In this document: positions 19,796-30,779 of the stretch, in pieces
Layout of the letters: each line of letters begins with the position of its first letter
How positions within the stretch are numbered: position 1 is the stretch's first letter
Assembly: GCA_009763385.1 (NCBI GenBank)
Contig: CM019826.1
Coordinates: 63,117,790-63,181,789 of the forward strand
Reading direction: 5' to 3'
From: Coix lacryma-jobi var. lacryma-jobi
Taxonomy: Eukaryota; Streptophyta; Magnoliopsida; Poales; Poaceae
DNA: 64,000 nucleotides
The notes under the pieces: model-generated
Databases searched by the model: none
What the model was told of the DNA's origin: nothing
What the model saw: only the letters and a program-made list of their open reading frames with translations
Position numbers and translations under genes: made by a program

Positions 19796-22417
19796 TCAAT
19801 AAAAAGACATAGGGTGAGCATACGGGCCAACACTGGGGTTAGTGAAGTAAGGGGAATACCAGTGTTGGGTCGGCTGCTCAAAAGAACGGTTAGCAGAAAA
19901 ACCATTCCTAGCACACCTACGGAGGAAGCGATCACCACATTTAGAAAGACGTGGTCCGCTAGGAAAGGAGCGCTCACCGCGATACTCAAAACACGGTGGA
20001 GGAAAGCGCTCAACTACAAAGCCACCGCCACGGGGTCCATAGCCTACAACTGCAGACTCCCGCCGGGCACGTCCTCTTCGCTGCCTAGGCCTGGGAACTT
20101 GAGGTTCTGGACCTCTGGGCCTAGCAGCTCTCCTTGGAGCTCTCCTCTGAACATTCGGTGCATGTACATCATGGAAAGGATGGTACATGTCCGGATTGTT
20201 CATCTCCCTAGCACGGCGCGCCTCCCTCTTGCGCCGAAAGCAGAACTCGCTCAAGTGTCCATCTCTCCCACAATGCTCACAATGGTACCTCACCGCTCTC
20301 AAAGGGGATTGTTGGTCCACAGGTTTGTGGGCGTGGATCACCTTGCCCTTCTGTGGCATAAGCTCCTCCTGGATAGGTGGCATTGTATCCAGCTTGTTCT
20401 TGAGGTGGCTGGGTTTGGGATGCCACACTTGGTTCTTGGGTGGAGCTCTCGGAGGTTCTTCAAACACTCCATCCTTGGTGTTAGGCTTGAGAGGCTCTTT
20501 GGGTGGAAGCTTGGTAAGTTTGGGAGTAGTGGTGGAGTTGGGCTTCTCACTCGGGTTCAGACCACTCGACTCTCCAATCTTCCCGAAAGCTGAAACATCA
20601 ACACCCGGAGCAAAGCCTACAACTGGACCTCCAGCAGCTCGCTTGAATTGGGAGATCATCATCCCGAGCTGTGGCTCACCACAAGACACCCATGACAAGA
20701 TGGTCCAAAGGTATGTGTTTTCTTCCTCGGTTTGCATCTTGTCATGCTTCACATTAGCAATCTCCATCTCCAAACCCTCACACAAAGCGCACCTAGTCAC
20801 ACAAGTGCTACCCGAGCTGGCCTTCTCAAGAGATTCAATCTTGGCATTCTTCTCTGCCAACTCGGTTTGCAAGACAGGACAAGTCTTGCATGCACCCAAC
20901 AGCATGGGTCTAGCCCGGAGCTCATCCACCTCTCCTACCAACGCAGCATACTTGCTTCTCAAAGTGAGAAGGTCAGTCATGTGCGTGGTGCACATCTCAC
21001 ACTCCTCCTCATCAGTAACAACCACGGTGGACTTGACAGAATCAAGTTCCTTCACCGTATCCTCCCACTTCTGCCTAAACTCCTTGCGCTCTCTAGCGGC
21101 ACGCCTAAGCAACTTATCTTGACTAAGGAGCGCGGCAGTAAGTTTCTTGACCTCAGCGGAAAGCTCATCGTGGGTCAGAGATACCTGGGAGGTGTCATCA
21201 TCATTGTCGTCGTTCCGAGGAGTCTCCAGCTCGGCATCGAGGGCCATGATGCAGAGGCCGTCGTCGTCGGCGAAGAAGCAGAGGCCGTTCAGCTTGTCCT
21301 CGATCCTCTTCTTCTTCTCGGACTCGTCATCGCTGGAGGCCGCGGAGTCGTCATCCGAGTCGTCGACGTCGCTGAGCGTGGCGAAGAACGCGCGCTGCTC
21401 ATCCTGGGCCTTCTCCAAGTACTTGGTCTTGATGTACTCCTTGTCGAAGCCTCCCTTCCGCTTGTGCTTCGCGGGAACGTACTTCTCCTTGCGCTTGCCG
21501 GAGTCGTACTTGTGCCCATGGTACGCCTTGCCGAAGGTCTGCTTGTTCTTCTTCGGGCAATTGGCGATGAAGTGGTTGGGGTCGCCGCACTCATAGCATC
21601 CTGAGCGTCCTCCTCCGCGGTGACGGTTCATGCGGTTGTTGTGGAACCGCGAGAACCGGTTGGCAAGCAAAGCCAACTCGTCATCCCCAAAGAACTCCAA
21701 CTGCTCCTCTATGATAGAAAGAAGAGAGGAAAGCGCAAAACCTCCAGAGGGGTTAACAGAAGAACCAGAAAGCAAAGCCATCGACGGGCCAGAAGGATTT
21801 TCATAAGAAGCCCTCGCCATGGCATCGATCTCACTGGACTTGAGCTTATTGAAGAGCTCATCACACGTGAGGGTCTCATAGTTAGGCGATTCGATGATCG
21901 CCTGAACCTTGGAATCCCACACCGATCGATCAAGAGTATGCAAAAGCTTCAAAGCTCTCTCATGATCGTCGAAAGGCAACAGCTCCTTGTTAGCCCTCAT
22001 CCTGTTGACAATAACCTGAAAGTGAGCGAATAAACTCTCTATGCTCTCGCCAGGCATATGTCAAAAGTTCTCATACTCTCGCTTGTGCGACTCGTAGAGA
22101 CGAGTTTGGACTTGAGAGGTTCCCTCATGGAAACACATGAGGGATGCCCAAATCTCCCGAGCCGTAGCGAGGTGAGAGACGCGATCAAACTCTGTCAAGC
22201 TCAAGCATGAGAAAAGAGCATTACGGGCTCGGCTATTGGCATCGTGATCATCGATCTGACGCTGAGTCACACGAGCAGCTAAGACCACGTAATCAGCAGA
22301 GTTGCAAATATCCCAAATGGAAGCACCCATACTCTGCAGAGAGGCCGACATGCGTATCTTCCAATACGCATAGTTCGTCCCATCAAAGAACGGCGGTTTG
22401 CCCACGCCGCGATCCAT
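19796..22417 (-). pseudogene. gag: S3 gag, one stop
   Basis: It starts at 22417 with the shared MDRGVGKPPFFDG and ends VGPYAHPMSFY at 19796. The first CCHC knuckle is CYECGDPNHFIANC and the second is CEHCGRDGHLSEFC. An acidic, Ser-rich linker and a Leu/Glu/Lys coiled-coil stretch lie between them. A single TGA at 22061-22063 replaces CGA (Arg in S1 and S2), cutting the product to 118 residues. The 753-codon remainder is open and contains both zinc knuckles. Apart from this stop, the gene has nearly the same length as the intact S2 gag (874 residues). Confidence 0.9.
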
Positions 22418-22465
22418 GTCGCCCTCTGTGGATCTGGAACTGGCTAAGGTGGAAGATCCTTAACT

Positions 22466-22478
22466 CGCTCCGATACCA
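22466..22478 (-). other. S3 primer-binding site (initiator Met tRNA)
   Basis: TGGTATCGGAGCG on the minus strand, two bases inside the 5' LTR boundary at 22481. The same site as in S1 and S2. Confidence 0.88.
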
Positions 22479-22480
22479 AT

Positions 22481-23265
22481 TGAAAGATCGAGAATGCAAC
22501 CAGAAAGCGACCAGAGGGGAGGTTAATGGGAGCTTCAAATTTTCCTTTCGAAAACTTGTTGCCTCTGTCCCGAAACTCAACCCCAAGAGCAAACCCTAGA
22601 GCTCGTAAGTGTCCATGACCCTAAAGATAGGGTGGATGCTTCCAAGAAGCACAGCGAGACACTCTACGACTCTACAAATCCAACCCAACAAGCGGATCTC
22701 AGATCGAAAGCAGGATGGACAAACTGCGGACAAAAACACGCAAACCCTTACTGACCGAACTCTGAAGAGCGTCCGGTCAGGTTGGATCGGACTCTGGGAG
22801 CTCTCTGAGTTGGATCGGACTCACAATGAGGAGCGTCCGGTCACAACCCTGTAGCGTCCGGTCAGTCACAAACAAAGCAGTGAACAGTGACTTCAGTGCG
22901 TCCGGTCACGCAAAGACTCGTGCGTCCGGTCAAGATCACAGCGCCAAGACAAAGAAGTTGTTCATCGACTGGACTCAGGGTCAGCGTCCGGTCGTTGAAC
23001 CAGCAGTGTCCGGTCACCTCGATTTTGTGCTGCTCGTTCACTGATTCGACTCGATCTCTCCCAAAACGAAACCTCTAGGGCTCAAACTTGGAGAGATGAG
23101 TCACAAGGAGGATAGTGAGCTACTCCTAAGAGATCATGGCTCGAACCTATCTCCAAATCGATGAATCGAAGAAATTCGGGGGAAGGGAGAAAAACTTGAC
23201 CCGAAACTAAAATCGCTCGATCTTCTAGCTCGTGAGGTTAGAGGTGAATTCCTTAGGTGGAAATG
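22481..23265 (-). repeat. S3 5' LTR, left piece
   Basis: It begins TGAAAGATCGAG on the plus strand (TGAAGGACCGAG in other copies) and runs to the gypsy insertion site. It lacks about 22 bases present in the S3 3' LTR near 13463-13486, which accounts for the LTR length difference (1924 against 1946). The last five bases, AAATG, are the target duplication of G. Confidence 0.88.
23261..23265. other. Left target duplication of array G (AAATG)
   Basis: AAATG precedes the TGTAACG end of G and is repeated at 44499-44503 after the TGTTACA end. The uninterrupted LTR at about 13956-13964 (GGAAATGAG) shows the original site. Confidence 0.93.
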
Positions 23266-23840
23266 TGTAACGTAACGGCTCTAATCCCATGGCCCACTGA
23301 TCACCGTCAACCACTGACAGTCGATCCGTACAGCCAAGAGATTAGGACCGGTTCCGCTACTGGGCTACATCAGTGCCCGTTGTTCGCAGGATCATCTCAC
23401 AATTCAGTTACAATCTCTTTCAACATTTTGACAAATAACATCGGAGTAAATAGCGGAAGACTTAGATAACAATAGTTTTATAAACCAGGGTTCAACATAA
23501 AATTAAAGTGAAGTTATTACAGACCATAGTTCAAATAGATAGGGTTGGCAGAGTAGCATATGACAACAACTGAAGGTAAAGATACTTCACCCAGCCCGAG
23601 GGGGAATAATCACTCATCGGCCTCATCGGCCTCCTCCTGAACAACAGGCACACAACAGGGTCCAAGGCATACTGAAGAATCTGCCATACCTGCAACATGG
23701 GTAATAAAACCCTGAGTACAAAGGTACTCAACAAGACTTACCCGACTAAAGAAAAGGGAGAAGACTCAGGAATGAAAGGCTTAGGTAAGGCTTGAACAAG
23801 ATCGAGAAATTTGCAGAAAAAGCATTTTGAGTTTTTCTGC

Positions 23841-23924
23841 CAGCAACAAGCACCTCGGGACTCTAACCCAAGAGTACAGGTCCAGCAACAAGCACCTCGG
23901 GACTCTAACCCAAGAGTACAAGTC
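23841..23924. repeat. 42-bp direct repeat in G LTR1
   Basis: Two adjacent copies beginning CAGCAACAAGCACCTCGGGA differ at one base. A third, slightly diverged copy is at 24423-24464. The repeats recur in LTR2 (about 32277-32360) and LTR3 (about 40709-40792). Confidence 0.85.
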
Positions 23925-26017
23925 CTGTTTGCAGAAAAACATCTTGTAAAACTTGTTTTTTTTATTTTTTATTTTGGAAAGGTTCAAGTATTCCTCAGTT
24001 TCTTCATCATTCATGATTCATTTTATATTTCAAAGCATTCCTAGTGAGAACCACTCTCCGTTGACAGTCAGTGGACCAAGTCTCCATAACCGAGGAGCAA
24101 CGTTAATCCGGATAAAGAATACTCAGCTGAGGATCCCTATTCACACTGCATATGTAGCACCCAAGCTTGCATATGCCAACCCGTCTTCCACGATTCCTCC
24201 AAGATTGGGCCCGGTCCTACGCCACCCGGAAGTACAGTACAGCACTCCAATCCGGGCCTCTAACCCACGTGGGTACATGCTACTTCCGCCATCTCTCCAC
24301 TCCCAGTGCGCGGTTGTCGGTCCAATAATGGATTTCTCGGAGCCAGAGCTTTCCGTAGTATGTGAATAGTTACAAGTCTTGACCAGCAGGCCCCCATACG
24401 GATGGTCCCTACATTTTCCAGCCAGCGACAAGCACCTCGGGACTCTAACCCAAGAGTACAGGTCCTGTCAGTTTTTCAACCCTGTCCCGGTCGGTGTCAA
24501 CTGTTGAGTCCCGGACTACAACATGACGGCACCGTACACAAGGACAACCTCTTCTCGACAATGACCACATGCTAGCTAGGCAAGCAGTCATCGAACGGGA
24601 AGTAAAGCCAAACTCCCATAAAGATTCTTTCAGTGATCACACTTTTGAAAAAGGCATTTTATTGCAAATCTATAGTATAGCATCACTAAGCATTTTGCAA
24701 ATAGTTTTAAAGCAGGGCTGGTGGATCTTCTGGTGGAGGTAAATAATGCAGGAGGCAATAGGTCATCACACAACTCCTAAAACCTAATGCAGTAGTTTAA
24801 CTCAAAAGTATTTAAGGAAAACATTTTATAAATGGAAGGGTTAAATGCACCGGGGCTTGCCTTGGATGGCAAGGAGAGCAGACTCGGGGTAGGAGTAGGT
24901 GTTGGAGCTCGGGGTCGCCTCGGGAACAGATCCTTCGGTGGCTACCTCGACTTCAGGTCCTTCTTCGTCAACTATACGGATGCAATGATGAATGCTCATG
25001 AGAATGATGATATGAACTTATGGTGCAAGACAATACCACTGATTCTAGATTACTCTAAAACAAGGCATAATCGAAATCTAGGTTGAGCATAAAAGGTAAC
25101 CATTTCTTCCTTAAGCAATATTGATTAAACTAGCCCTTATTATAATTATCCTAAGCATCAACCAAACATAGCATCACAAACATCATAGACCAAAGGGTAT
25201 GGGTCTATGAACATCAATCAATCCAAAGATCACATCATCAAACACTTATTACCAACCCTAATCCATCTTTTCTATTTTCTTAATTTATTTAAAAGGTCAT
25301 TTTATGAAGTTGCTCCAAAAATTACCAAATTAATCACATAAGTTCATTATGGTGTAGATAGATGGCAAAACAAATTTCATAATTTTTGGAGGTCATTAAG
25401 GTGCTCAAATAAAATCAGACTTTAATTAACAAAAGGCACTATTTAACAATTAAAATAAATGCTCGAAAATCAACTTGTTCCAAAAGACTTCAAAATTTTA
25501 CCACAGACTAAACATGGCATAAGAAGCTCACAAAAATTTTGTCTCAAGATTTTTAGAGTTATAAATCACTCTCCAAAAAAATACCAAAACCTTCATTTTT
25601 CAATTAAAAGGGGAATTTTAGATTTTCAAATTTTGCACAAAACTCAAGCTTCATATTTTTACAAATTACTCCAGAGCATAAAGAGTCTACCACAAAAATT
25701 TCAGAATTTTTGGATGCACACAGAAAATCATACAAAAAAGAGAAAACAGAACACTATTCACAACTCTCAGAAAAAGAGAAGAGCACTGTGCTCCTTCTAG
25801 GCTGGGCTCGGTGAATTGCGGGGCTCGGGCGAATCGGAGAAGTGAGCCTCAGTCCGAGGCCGGACTCGGGCGAGACGGAGAGCATGCGTCGCCGAGGCTT
25901 GGGCTCGGCCGAAGCGGAGAAACAGGCCTCTGCCCGAGGCGTGACTTGGGGCTCGGGCGAAGCGGAGTTGAAGCAGAGGCCGAAGGCTCGGATGCTTACC
26001 ACGTGTCGGAGGTAGGG

Positions 26018-26123
26018 CTCGAGGGTGAGGCTCGACTCGTTCTCGAGGGTGAGGCTCGGCTTTTGCTCGAGGGTGAGACTCGGCTTGTGCTCGAGGGTGA
26101 GACTCGGCACGCTCGAGGGAGAA
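26018..26123. repeat. 24-bp tandem repeat in G LTR1
   Basis: CTCGAGGGTGAGGCTCG-type units start at 26018, 26042, 26066 and 26090, with a shorter one at 26112. On the minus strand they would encode SLTLE-x3 repeats inside a 155-codon frame. I regard this as a repeat effect and not a gene. The array is copied in LTR2 and LTR3. Confidence 0.8.
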
Positions 26124-26471
26124 GACGACAGCGGCGGCGCTCCGGCGATCCGGCGGTCCTGCGCAGCACATGCGACCGCAAGGGCCGGGTTAGAGTCGCG
26201 CGAAACCGAGGAACACGACACGGGGGTCGGGAGAAGGTATCTGTGGCCGGAGGGGAAGTATTTGACGAACCCGAGTTCACCGGGGTACCGTCGGAGATAG
26301 GGAAGATGGGGTTACGCCGGGCAAACGGAGGCGGGGAAGGTGAAATTGGAGGGTGGGAAAGCCTCACGAGCTCACGGCGGAACTTTCGGGCTAGCTGGTG
26401 GAGAGGCGGAGTGTCTGGAGTAGGCCGGCCACGGTGGCGGAGGTGGAGTGAGGAGCTCGGGGCTCCGGCGG

Positions 26472-26479
26472 CTTATATA
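26472..26479 (-). promoter_or_regulatory. TATA box in G LTR1
   Basis: TATATAAG on the minus strand inside a GC-rich block (GCCGCGGCTATATAAGCC). It is the only strong TATA candidate in the LTR on the coding strand. Confidence 0.65.
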
Positions 26480-26900
26480 GCCGCGGCTATGGGACGGTAG
26501 AGAGCTCGAGGTCACGCGGGTAAGGTTTGCGGGGGCGTGCGCACTCGATTGCGCTCTGGCGGATAAGCTGGCGCGCAGCCGGGGCTCGGGCACAAGCTCG
26601 GCCGGCGATGGCCACGCGGCGGCGGCGGCTGGGCACTGTAGGGGCCGAGAGCAAGGGTCAGCGCTCGCGTGCGGGCGCGGAGGGAACAGGGGAACATCGG
26701 TGGCAGGTTGGTGGCGCGTGGGGAGCAGCCGCCTGCGCTGCAGCCGCAGCGCCGGCGCCATGGCCGGGCCCCCCCTGGCCTCTGGCTCTACGGGAAGAAG
26801 AACAGTGCTAGGGTCTAGGGTTTGACTTTTGGCTGGTTTCTGAATTTTGCAAAAAAACTCCCAAAAATTGAACTGTGCGACAAAAACTCCAAATACCAAA

Positions 26901-27330
26901 GTTGTTCAGAAAAAAGAGATCTACAACTTTGTCAATATGCACATTTTCAAATTCCAAAAAGTTTTTGAACTACATTCAAAAACAGAAAAGGGGACACTTT
27001 TCAAATTTGATTTAAATCAAAATTACTTTGGATTTCAAACTGAAACTTGAAAATCTTTATAAATGAAAGTTGTTCCATTTGTCAAAACTTACAACTTTGC
27101 TAATATACACTTTTTCTGAAACTCAATAGTTTTGAATAACTTTTTAAAACCGAAAAGGGGACAAAAACTGGAATTTGAATGAATTTGAAATTACTGCAAA
27201 CTTTATATAGAAACATGGAAATCTGTAAATACCAAAGTTGTTCCTCTAGGTCAGATTCACAACTTTGCTTTTTGAACCAACTCAAAATTTTGAATTTTGA
27301 AAAAGTTATCAAAAAGGGAATAAATCCAGG
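26901..27330. repeat. Three 168-bp degenerate repeats in G LTR1 (U3)
   Basis: GTTGTTC followed by ACAACTTTG and later GAAAAGGGGACA-like blocks begin at 26901, 27069 and 27237. The copies are diverged but evenly spaced. They lie upstream of the promoter. Confidence 0.65.
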
Positions 27331-27637
27331 ATTTGGGAATTTAGGGTTTTGCAAAAGGAAACTCAATTCAAATCTGATTTTAGAACTTGGATCAAAGCAA
27401 CAAACATCAGGGCACTAAATTTGAACAGGAATTACATAGAACTAGGCACAGAGGTGAAATTACCATTTTGCCCTTATAGGAAGAATGGGGCTAATAAGGG
27501 TTTTTGCAATAGAGGTACATCACATAGAATGATACACTAAGCAAATGCATACACATGAAATCATGATCAAGATGATGAATGATGCTAATGATGACATGTC
27601 AAGTTAATTGCATGCTTAAACACCAGAGGTGTTACAG

Positions 27638-27671
27638 CCTTCCCCCCTTAAAGAAATCTCGCCCCGAGATT
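27638..27671 (-). other. G polypurine tract and adjacent hairpin, internal copy 1
   Basis: On the minus strand, AATCTCG-GGG-CGAGATT (27655-27671) is followed by TTTAAGGGGGGAAGGC next to the LTR start. The purine run is the primer for plus-strand synthesis. The hairpin beside it is, from memory, a common trait of plant Tekay/Del elements. Confidence 0.8.
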
Positions 27672-27713
27672 CTGCGTCTTAAGAAAGGACAAAGAAGGGA
27701 TAAAGGCAAAACT

Positions 27714-30574
27714 TTACATAGACAGGGATTTGAGAAAGTCGGGATAGTTCTTTGCCAAGAAGTCTTCAGATTCCCAGGTAGCTTCTTCTTCAGAGTGCTG
27801 GTTCCACTGGATTTTGTACCACCTTGTGGTAGTTCTTCGAGTAACTCGATCTTTGTGCTCCAACACGCGAACTGGATATTCTGAGTAGGATAGATCAGGC
27901 TCTAGCTCGACACCTTCAACTTCCACGACATGTTCTGGTACTCGGAGGCACTTCTTGAGTTGGGAGACATGGAAAACATTGTGGACAGCCGAGAGATGAT
28001 CGGGCAACTTCAACTTGTAAGCTACTTTGCCACAACATTCCAAAATCTCAAACGGACCAATGTAGCGGGGTGCTAACTTTCCCTTGACTCCAAAACGAGT
28101 GACTCCTTTGGTTGGTGAGACCTTGAGATATACGTAATCTCCAACTTGAAACTTCAGAGGTCGACGTCTCTTGTCAGCATAACCCTTTTGTCGGGATTGG
28201 GCAATCTTCATGTTCTCTTGTATCTGCTTGACTTTCTCTTCCATATCTTTGACCAGGTCAACTCCAAAGAATTCTCTTTCTCCGGGCTCAGACCAACTGA
28301 GGGGTGTACGGCAACAACGACCGTACAGTGCTTCAAAGGGTGCCATTTTGATGCTTTCTTGATAACTGTTATTGTATGAGAACTCTGCCAAGGGCAAACA
28401 GTCATCCCAAGTATCTGCGAAGGTGGGCACACATGCTCTCAACATATCCTCTAATACTTGGTTGACTCGCTCAGTTTGTCCATCTGTTTGTGGATGATAT
28501 GCTGTACTATGCAAGAGCTTGGTTCCAAGTGAGGTATGGAACGCTTTCCAGAACTTTGCGACAAACTGAGTACCACGATCAGAGATAATGGTCTTGGGTA
28601 TTCCATGAAGCTTCACTATGTTGTTCTTGAACAAGGCGGCATACGTGGGGACGGCGTAGCTGGTCTTGACTGAGATAAAAAGAGAAAATAAAATGACTGG
28701 CAGAAAGTGAGCTTGTTTGGTGAGTCGGTCCACGATTACCCAAATGGAATCAAAACCTTTCTGAGTCTTGGGTAGCCCATTGATAAAATCCATGCTGATA
28801 TCTTCCCACTTCCAGGCAGGTACAGATAAAGGCTGCAATTCTCCTCCAGGCTTCATGTGCACGGCTTTGACTTTCTGACAAGTGTCACAGCGAGCGACAT
28901 AGCGAGCGATTTCAATCTTCATCTTTGTCCACCAGAATCTCTGCCTTAGATCCTGGTACATCTTGTTGCTGCCGGGGTGGATGGAAAACCTAGACAGGTG
29001 TGCCTCATCAAGGATCAACTGTCTCAACTCAGGCACCTTGGGAACTACTAGACGGTTCTTGAACCAAACAACTCCTACATCATCGATCCTGAAACAATCA
29101 GCCTTACCGTTCTGGACCCTTTCGATGATGTGCTTGATTCCAAGGTTATCTCTCTGTGCAGCGATGACTTGTTCCTTGACCGATGTTTCTATCCTGACAT
29201 TGTTCAGGCTTCCTTGCGGAACTATCTCAATACCCATCCTTTCAAGAGCATGGCACAAGGAAAGATCATAGGGCTTCGTTGTCAGACAGTTGCAGTATGA
29301 CTTGCGACTGAGGGCATCGGCAACTACATTTGCCTTACCAGGATGGTAATGTACTTCGATATCATAGTCCTTGATTAACTCAAGCCATCTTCGCTGCCTC
29401 ATGTTCAGCTCTTCTTGAGTGAAGATATACTTCAGGCTCTTGTGATCTGTGTACACATTGCAGGTACTGCCCAACAGATAATGACGCCATATCTTCAAAG
29501 CATGTACCACTGCTGCTAACTCAAAGCCATGGGTTGGATAATTTTCCTCATGTCGCTTAAGCTGCCGCGAGGCCTAAGCGATCACTCGACCTTCTTGCAT
29601 CAAAACACAGCCTAACCCAGTACCCGATGCATCACAGTATACATCAAAGGGTTTCTCGATGTCTGGTTGAGCTAGGACTGGTGATGTAGTTAGTAGTTTC
29701 TTCAAGGCTTGAAAAGCTTGCTCACAGGCTGTTGACCCAACAAAATCCACGGAATTCTTCAACAACTCTGTGATAGGCTTGGCAACTCTGGAGAAGTCTG
29801 GGATGAAACGACGATAGTATCCAGCCATTCCCATGAAGCTGCGAACTTCTCGGACAGTGGTAGGTGGCTTCCAAACCAAGATATCTGCCACTTTTTCAGG
29901 GTCAACTGACACACCTTCAGCGGACAGGACATGACCAAGGAATTGAATTCGATCTAACCAGAATTCACATTTACTGAACTTGGCATACAGCTGGTGATCT
30001 CTGAGACGAGAGAGAACGACATGAAGATGCTTGGCATGATCTTCAGGAGTTCTTGAATAAACAAGGATGTCGTCAATGAACACGACTGCAAATTTATCGA
30101 GCTCTGGCATGAAACAGAGTTCATGAGATACATGAAATGAGCGGGGGCATTGGTCAAGCCAAAAGACATGACCAAGTACTCATATAGGCCGTATCTGGTG
30201 GTGAAAGCTGTTTTAGGAATATCTTCAGGACGGATTTTTATTTGGTGGTAACCAGATCTGAGGTCAATCTTGGAAAACACTCTGGCTCCAGATAACTGGT
30301 CAAACAGAAGATCAATACGAGGCAAGGGATATTTATTTTTGATGGTGACCTCGTTGAGCGGGCGATAGTCAACGCACAGACGAAGGCTTTTGTCCTTCTT
30401 CTTCACAAAGATAGCAGGACAGCCCCAAGGAGACGAGCTTGGGCGAATGAAACCCTTGTCCAACAAATCTTGTAATTGGATTTTTAGTTCTGCCAACTCT
30501 CTGGGAGGCATTCGATAAGCTCTACGGGATATAGGAGCAGTCCCGGGCTTTAGCTCTATAGCAAACTCAACATC
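27714..30574 (-). pseudogene. pol: G pol copy 1: RT, RNase H, integrase, chromodomain
   Basis: RT similarity begins at about 30574 (DVEFAIELKPG) and includes KIDLRSGYHQI. A one-base loss in a T run near 30112 shifts the frame just after NAPAHFMYLMNSV. The next stretch (30110-29574) has FIDDIL and the RNase H start (YCDASG), ending at a TAG (29574-29576). The last stretch, 598 open codons from 29510, holds TDHKSLKY, the integrase finger H171, H178, C208, C211 and catalytic D241, D311, E347. A GPY/F-like region (477-491) and a chromodomain (about 545-595) follow. Residues 273-281 (ILFSLFISV) come from a 27-base insertion flanked by CAGT. All these lesions recur in copy 2. Confidence 0.92.
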
Positions 30575-30779
30575 CAAAGATTTATTTTTGAACGAAACTG
30601 ACTGATAAGATTCACTGATGCAAGGATAGATAACTGATACAAAGGTTCGATAGATAACCACAGACTGACAAAGGAAAGGTACAAGACAAGATACAAACTC
30701 GACTAGACAGAAGATCAACTTAACGCCCCAAACCTAGACTTAAGGCTTTAGGTGAGCAGATGGCATAGACACAACGAGT
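30575..30779 (-). other. G deletion junction: gag and protease missing, copy 1
   Basis: Only about 200 bases separate the 202-codon ORF from the first RT residues. A normal chromovirus has gag and protease here. No zinc knuckle or D-[ST]-G motif is seen in any frame. The break lies close to 30575-30590, where RT similarity starts abruptly. Confidence 0.75.

Larger units (their letters stand above)
23266..27636 (-). repeat. G LTR1, left LTR (4371 bp)
   Basis: On the minus strand it reads TGTAACACCTCTGG (27636) to GTTACGTTACA (23266). The promoter TATATAAG is at 26472-26479, so about 1.16 kb lies upstream and about 3.2 kb is a long R-U5 leader. It contains a 42-base direct repeat (23841-23882, 23883-23924, diverged third copy 24423-24464). 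It also holds a 24-base tandem repeat (units at 26018, 26042, 26066, 26090) and three 168-base degenerate repeats starting near 26901, 27069 and 27237. Small frames inside it show no recognisable protein. Confidence 0.92.

Noticed and set aside
25754..26221. 155-codon minus-strand frame with SLTLE repeats in the gypsy LTR
   Set aside because: The repeats are produced by the 24-base DNA repeat. No domain, and it lies in the untranslated leader.
25811..26500. 229-codon plus-strand frame in each gypsy LTR (also near 34244 and 42674)
   Set aside because: GC-rich, spans the 24-base tandem repeat, opposite to the element's transcription, and shows no recognisable domain. Its preservation follows from the near-identity of the LTRs.
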